The notes beneath the pieces are model-generated. The model made no database searches, was not told the origin of the DNA, and worked only from the letters and a program-made list of their open reading frames with translations. This document shows, in pieces, positions 15,499 through 18,912 of a stretch of 18,912 nt of DNA (position 1 is the stretch's first letter; every line of letters starts with the position of its first letter). Origin of the DNA: Candidatus Gastranaerophilales bacterium (lineage in GTDB: Bacteria; Cyanobacteriota; Vampirovibrionia; Gastranaerophilales; Gastranaerophilaceae); NCBI GenBank assembly GCA_900769645.1, contig CAAGHI010000031.1, positions 1-18,912 of the forward strand. Reading direction: 5' to 3'. The position numbers and the translations under genes are program-made.

Positions 15499-15510
15499 TA
15501 TTAAGAAGTA

Positions 15511-16068
15511 TTGTCCTTGCAATTAATCAAATTTGTAAATTTTACTCATTTAGAGAAGTCTGATCTGATCAGAATTCTAGAAAAGAGAAATTCTGATGAG
15601 ATTCGCTCAAAAATGGTGAACAGAGCTCCCATTCCTTTGGAATCTCATCTTAAGTTTTGTGAGCACTTAAAGAAAGATAATAGTAAACTGTATTTTGCAA
15701 TATATGTTGATTCAGTTTTGGCTGGTGTAGCAGATTTTCAAAATATTAATTATGAAAATCATACATATGAGCCTGGAATATATTTTGTAAATGATAACTC
15801 AATAATCAGATCTCACATAACAGTAGCTCTATTGCAGGTGAGGCTCCATTATAGGCTATACAATCCGGTTATACGTGTTAGAAAAGATAATCTTCAAGCT
15901 CTTATTTTTAATACTATGAAAATGGGGGCAAAGGTAGAAAGAGAAGATGATGAATTCTATTATTTATCAGGATCTAGGATTAATGTAAATAATGAGAAAG
16001 AACTTGGTGTAGTTTATTGGGATTTAGCTCAATTGGAGAAGAAATATATTCTACAATATGAATATTAG
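15511..16068 (+). CDS. GNAT N-acetyltransferase, PseH-like
   Basis: A 185-residue GNAT. Its plan resembles PseH, which acetylates the 4-amino group of a UDP-amino-sugar on the way to pseudaminic acid: RNSDEIRSKM near the start, IPLESHLKFCEHL, LYFAIYVDSVLAGVADF as the central sheet, then EPGIYFV and RVRKDNLQALIFNTMKMGA as the closing helix with a typical N-x-A-x-x-x-x-x-x-x-G pattern. The start is TTG 15511 behind AAGAAG, because TAA at 15502-15504 blocks the frame upstream and no ATG is near. It is the last gene of the plus-strand cluster. It may acetylate an amino sugar; a different amine acceptor is possible. Confidence 0.75.
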   Translation: MSLQLIKFVNFTHLEKSDLIRILEKRNSDEIRSKMVNRAPIPLESHLKFCEHLKKDNSKLYFAIYVDSVLAGVADFQNINYENHTYEPGIYFVNDNSIIRSHITVALLQVRLHYRLYNPVIRVRKDNLQALIFNTMKMGAKVEREDDEFYYLSGSRINVNNEKELGVVYWDLAQLEKKYILQYEY

Positions 16069-16454
16069 AAGCTTTTTGTGAGAAATCTCTGGCTTAAAAG
16101 AGAATCAATCCCGATTTGACATTCAATTATTTCAATTCATATAGAACCAATGATATGAAAAGTCGGTTCAGTCCTAAAAATGCATATATGGGCAATCTAC
16201 CATTGGATAAATGTAACTATGTTTCAAATTGACCAGAATTAGTCAGAAAGTTAAAAATCTGACTTTGCTCTTTCAAAATGTGATCTATGGGATAAAACTG
16301 TTCTGAGAATAATTAATATTCTTTGGTTGTAACCTAATGAACTTAACAGGATTTTTAGTATGTCAGAAAACACATTGCACTCAAACTAATTGTTCAATAA
16401 CCGCAACCGGGTTAGAGATTTTGTGTCAAAATTCGACACTTGACTATATAAAGG
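16069..16454. other. Gene-free stretch between the convergent PseH-like and ATP-grasp genes
   Basis: About 390 bases. It holds a 7-bp hairpin, AGTCAGA (16241-16247) with TCTGACT (16258-16264), 10-base loop and weak T content after it, and a 5-bp hairpin GTGTC/GACAC at 16423-16439. Either could help end the two converging transcripts, but neither has a good T-run. Short frames on both strands, including one open on the minus strand at about 16264-16390, have no start, ribosome site or recognisable product. No tRNA or insertion-sequence end was recognised. Confidence 0.4.
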
Positions 16455-17657
16455 TTAGTCCTTTAGGACGAACATTTTTAAATAGTTATCCACCTTTTTC
16501 TTTGCTTTCTCTATACTGTCATCCAAGCACAGCGCATAACCTCGACTTAAAAGACTTATGCCGTTTGTTACTGCTTTTACCTCGTCTCCTGCCTTAAGAT
16601 TGTTTTCTGCAATGAAGTTTGCTGTATGAATGCTCTCTGGTACTGACAGCAATTTTCCACTGCCAATGTTAAACATAGAAAAATATGCTTTAAGATGGGG
16701 CTCTGGCAGCTGAGGAAGTTTTTTGTTAAAGATAAATTCAAGGTACATTCTTCCGAGATCTTCACCTTTGTTTTTTGCTATTGAGCATATAAAATTACCA
16801 GGAAATCTTGCGGATACGTCAATTACATATGGACCTTTTGAGGATAATATAAGATCACAGTTAACCACAGAGTTATTGATCTTTAGTGTTTTTGCACATT
16901 TGCTGATATAGTCTTCAATAGTAGCTTTTTCATCATCATTCAAAGCATTGTCTTCATATGAAACTTCCTGCCTGTAGGGGATTTCTGTCATCTTCTTTTT
17001 TAGAAAACAGTAAATCTCTGCTTTACTATCTCTAAAGAAAAAATTGCAGCTGTACTCATTGCCTTCAATATATTCTTCTATAAGAATATCCTTGTCTTCA
17101 ATTGTTGCAGAAAAATCTTTTCTGCAAAATTCGCATGCTTCTAACAGTTCGTTAAAGTTTTTTGCTGTTTTTACTCCTCTGCTACCACATCCGAATCTTG
17201 GTTTTACGATGCACGGAAATACAACTTTATCAAGTTCTGTTGCATTCCATTGTGAGGCACAATTTAAGTTGTTCTCTTTTAGTAAGTTGTAAACTTTAAG
17301 TTTATCTGTAAAGTTAAGACAGGCTTCATATGAAACACCAGGGAGGTTAAGTTGTGAATTGATATAGCCGACAGTTGAGAACACCTTTCCTAAAGGAACA
17401 GGAATTAAAGCATCAACTTTTTCTTTCTCTGCTATATTAAGGATCAAGTCCTTATCAGCAAGATCACACTCGTAGATGATGATTGATTTTGCATAGTGAG
17501 CTTCTGATAATATATTATCCAGTTTATGGATACTGGTTTTATCTCTTTCGCAGAATATTATCCTGTGACCGTCATCTAACAGCTCTTGTATAAAAGGGAA
17601 CTGCTCTGGGCTAATACCTAACATCATTAGAGTTTTTTGATTGTCAAAAGCTTTCAT
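16455..17657 (-). CDS. ATP-grasp ligase
   Basis: A 400-residue ATP-grasp enzyme, which activates a carboxylate as acyl-phosphate and joins it to an amine or thiol. It shows an N-terminal Rossmann-like preATP domain (TLMMLGISPEQ), the lid and ATP-binding strands VFPCIVKPRFGCGSRGVK (146-163), the hinge ILIEEYIEGNEYS (191-203), and the metal-binding strands VVNCDLI and YVIDVSARFPG (277-287). The last strand reads DVSAR where most relatives have ExNxR, an unusual but seen form. Relatives include L-amino-acid ligases and the carboxylate-amine ligases of surface-sugar loci. It faces the cluster on the other strand. AAAGGA is well placed before the ATG at 17657. It could attach an amino acid to the product, or belong with the methyltransferase stub behind it. 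Confidence 0.84.
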   Translation of the reverse strand: MKAFDNQKTLMMLGISPEQFPFIQELLDDGHRIIFCERDKTSIHKLDNILSEAHYAKSIIIYECDLADKDLILNIAEKEKVDALIPVPLGKVFSTVGYINSQLNLPGVSYEACLNFTDKLKVYNLLKENNLNCASQWNATELDKVVFPCIVKPRFGCGSRGVKTAKNFNELLEACEFCRKDFSATIEDKDILIEEYIEGNEYSCNFFFRDSKAEIYCFLKKKMTEIPYRQEVSYEDNALNDDEKATIEDYISKCAKTLKINNSVVNCDLILSSKGPYVIDVSARFPGNFICSIAKNKGEDLGRMYLEFIFNKKLPQLPEPHLKAYFSMFNIGSGKLLSVPESIHTANFIAENNLKAGDEVKAVTNGISLLSRGYALCLDDSIEKAKKKVDNYLKMFVLKD

Positions 17658-17735
17658 CTTTTTCCTTTGCTTTATATGTATATGAAAGGTTATTGTGTTT
17701 TACCTTAGCATGGATTTTTCCGATTTTCCTTACAT

Positions 17736-17924
17736 TCAAAACGAACCATGAATTATGAACTGCTGGTTGTTTGCGGTAAATTCAAAAATATCAGATGAAA
17801 TTACATCAAATCCAGCTTTCTCAAAAATGTCGCTTAATTCGTTTTGTGAACAAGAAAAATAGCCAACTTTAGCATCAGAGTTCCTAAATTTTACTACGTA
17901 AAAGTTTTTATCTACTGCATACAA
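17736..17924 (-). pseudogene. C-terminal stub of a class I SAM methyltransferase (METTL-like), tentative
   Basis: The stub is 62 residues, opening at a TTG codon. AVDKNFYVVKFRNS, then VGYFSCSQNELSDIFEKAGF and NNQQFIIHGSF, resemble the end of METTL2/6/8-like methyltransferases, which close with a NFYVR..GT..YFF..EL..LF..AGF pattern and a short VN..........F tail. No SAM-binding motif I is present, so it cannot work alone. It is preceded by a stop codon and by sequence that probably belongs to the IS21-type element, so the insertion probably removed the N-terminal part. Gene direction agrees with the ATP-grasp gene 78 bases further on, so the two may once have formed an operon. Confidence 0.45.
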
Positions 17925-17939
17925 CGTGAAAAAGGATCT

Positions 17940-17958
17940 GCCATTTCACAAAAATGGC
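17940..17958. repeat. Inverted repeat in the insertion-element end
   Basis: GCCATTT and AAATGGC form a 7-bp inverted repeat around a 5-base loop. It lies between the istB remnant and the methyltransferase stub and may be near the right end of the insertion element. The exact end was not identified. Confidence 0.4.
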
Positions 17959-18010
17959 ATTATGCATTTACTTGAGGGATCATGTAGATTTCACCAAAAG
18001 GATCAGATCT

Positions 18011-18034
18011 GCGATGCAGTCTAAGCTGCATCGC
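18011..18034. repeat. 9-bp hairpin downstream of the istB remnant
   Basis: GCGATGCAG (18011-18019) and CTGCATCGC (18026-18034) form a perfect 9-bp stem with a 6-base loop. It lies just past the end of the istB remnant on the minus strand, GC-rich against its surroundings. No T-run follows, but it may be the transcription stop or part of the end structure of the element. Confidence 0.5.
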
Positions 18035-18049
18035 CTCCTCGTCTTTGTT

Positions 18050-18488
18050 TTATTTCATCTTTGTTGGACTTGTATAGGCTCTCATGTTCAGATCACCTAA
18101 CACAATATCAACGCAATTGTGCACTATTCTGTCGATTACCGATTCAGCCTGGACATTTCCTCCAAGTCTGTTGTGCCATTCAGATTGTTCGTAAAGAGTA
18201 CACATGACGGTACTTAATCCTTTTCGCCTTTCAAAGATTTCAAGCAGACAATTGCAGAAAGACTCTGTAGTTGGTTGCAATAGCACTCATCTATTATCAG
18301 TAAAGTCGGTCTTGCGTATTTTTTGTACAGTACTGTTTTTGACAAGTGCATAGCTTTTCTTTCTTCCAATTCCTGAATCAAATCAGGCAGGCGAACATAC
18401 AGAGTCTTATAGCATTTTTCGATAGCTGCGTTTGCTATAGCGCATGCCAAATAAGTCTTTCCTGAGCCTGACTGAATATTTGACTTTT
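18050..18488 (-). pseudogene. istB: istB (IS21-family transposition ATPase), truncated and frameshifted
   Basis: Two overlapping minus-strand frames make one IstB C-terminal half. The first has the Walker A loop SGSGKTYLACAIANAA and Walker B TLLIIDE. The second has PTTESFCNCLLEIFERR, STVMC, SEWHNRLGG and SVIDRIVHN, the usual IstB tail with DRivHN. They meet at about 18284-18286, where one base seems lost from the Trp codon of the usual DEWLL (TGG to TG). The N-terminal half, the istA transposase and the left end are missing. Complete IstB is about 245 residues; here about 145 are left. The element is dead. Confidence 0.85.
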
Positions 18489-18769
18489 ATTATGCAGTGA
18501 GTGAACGGTCAGATTTCAACAGTGGCAATTTTTTCTTTTTAAGTTCAAATTTGCCGTAATACGATTAATCAGAGTTTTAATTACTTGAACAATACATTAG
18601 TCTTCCATTAATATTTTTCTCTCTTCTTAAGAATTTACATTAAAATCAATAAAATAAAAATATTTAATGTTCTTTATTTATAATATGGCACAAATCTTGA
18701 AATAGATACAGCATACAAAGTGAAAGTGGCAAAGCTTGCCACCTAATGATTTCAATGGGGGAACATTCG
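18489..18769. other. Intergenic region between the istB remnant and flgD
   Basis: About 280 bases. It holds the sigma54-type promoter candidate at 18686-18701, a 6-bp hairpin GTGGCA/TGCCAC at 18726-18742 in the predicted leader, and GGGGGA at 18757-18762 as ribosome site for flgD. The left part may include the remains of the insertion element. No ORF was seen. Confidence 0.45.
18686..18701 (+). promoter_or_regulatory. Candidate sigma54 promoter of flgD
   Basis: TGGCAC at 18686-18691, 5 bases, then TTGAA at 18697-18701 follows the -24/-12 spacing of sigma54 promoters, as used by flagellar hook-basal body genes in several gammaproteobacteria. The -24 half is perfect. The -12 half reads GA instead of the strongly conserved GC, which lowers confidence. 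Confidence 0.4.
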
Positions 18770-18912
18770 ATGAGTTTTGATTACAGTACAATAGGTAAAA
18801 CTTCCTCCCGTATTGCATCTGATGCAGCAGAGGCTACATCCAAGAAAAATAACTCTCTAGATCAGGCGGATTTCTTAAAGTTATTAACCACTCAGTTACA
18901 GAACCAAGATCC
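18770..18912 (+). CDS. flgD: Flagellar hook assembly protein FlgD, N-terminus (runs off the right edge)
   Basis: FlgD caps the growing flagellar hook and is needed for its assembly. The first 47 codons are in the window. The conserved DFLKLLTTQLQNQDP is the FlgD N-terminal signature (usually FLxLLvaQLqnQDP), which comes after a polar segment, DQA, as in many FlgD proteins. The ATG at 18770 follows GGGGGA. The usual flgB and flgC genes do not precede it; the istB remnant lies there instead, which may reflect a local rearrangement or an operon that begins with flgD. It shows that the organism is or was flagellated. Confidence 0.9.
   Translation, partial: MSFDYSTIGKTSSRIASDAAEATSKKNNSLDQADFLKLLTTQLQNQD

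Noticed and set aside
16337..16597. 86-codon plus-strand frame at the end of the ATP-grasp gene
   Set aside because: More than half of it is antisense to the ATP-grasp coding sequence, and the product resembles nothing known.
17044..17292. 82-codon plus-strand frame
   Set aside because: It is antisense to the ATP-grasp core strands.
18726..18742. GTGGCAAAGCTTGCCAC read as a second sigma54 promoter
   Set aside because: The GG-to-GC distance is two bases too short; it is better read as a hairpin.
1..18912. tRNA, rRNA, CRISPR array, complete insertion sequence, attachment site
   Set aside because: None was found by eye: no regularly spaced repeats, no cloverleaf or CCA end, no matched element ends. 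A covariance-model search would be needed to exclude small RNAs.

Overview
The window is AT-rich bacterial chromosome. Its two edges look like a gammaproteobacterial backbone: the 5' part of dsbD (minus strand, running off the left edge) and the first 48 codons of flgD (plus strand, running off the right edge). DsbD, FlgD, base composition and an IS21-type remnant would fit a motile anaerobe of the Succinivibrionaceae type, but that placement is inference and no marker gene is present.

Between these edges lies an accessory block. Positions 1645-16068 hold plus-strand genes packed like an acyl or aminoacyl assembly line made of free-standing proteins: a formyltransferase; three carrier proteins (ACPs) and three KASIII-type ketosynthases, each with an intact Cys-His-Asn triad; an alpha/beta-hydrolase; a stand-alone amino-acid adenylation enzyme; two short-chain reductases; a small Rossmann protein; a radical SAM enzyme; an AAC(3)-fold N-acyltransferase; a GNAT-like protein; an FkbM methyltransferase; and a PseH-like N-acetyltransferase. 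The layout is 1645-2496 (formyltransferase, with a good sigma70 promoter overlapped by an inverted repeat just upstream); 2759-7067 (ACP, KASIII, hydrolase, adenylation enzyme, SDR, nearly touching); 7266-9816 (Rossmann protein, radical SAM, AAC(3), ACP); a hairpin resembling a terminator; then 10079-16068 (KASIII, ACP, KASIII, SDR, GNAT, FkbM, GNAT).

Working model (inference): the adenylation enzyme loads an amino acid, or KASIII enzymes load a short acyl group, onto the carriers. KASIII enzymes extend it, SDRs reduce it, and the AAC(3), GNAT, formyltransferase and FkbM enzymes place acyl, formyl and methyl groups on an amino sugar or small amine. The neighbouring flgD, PseH-like and FkbM genes make a flagellin-glycan or surface-glycan decoration island a good candidate; Pseudomonas syringae flagellin carries a viosamine N-acylated with 3-hydroxybutyrate and O-methylated. 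No glycosyltransferase, nucleotide-sugar enzyme, malonyl transferase, dehydratase or phosphopantetheinyl transferase is in the window, so a secreted small molecule is equally possible.

The FkbM gene is split by a G6-T-G5 tract; one extra G would join a 439-residue reading frame, which suggests a phase-variable switch in the off state (or an assembly error). Downstream, on the minus strand, are an ATP-grasp ligase, the C-terminal stub of a probable methyltransferase, and a decayed istB gene of an IS21-type element, before a leader with a possible sigma54 promoter and flgD.
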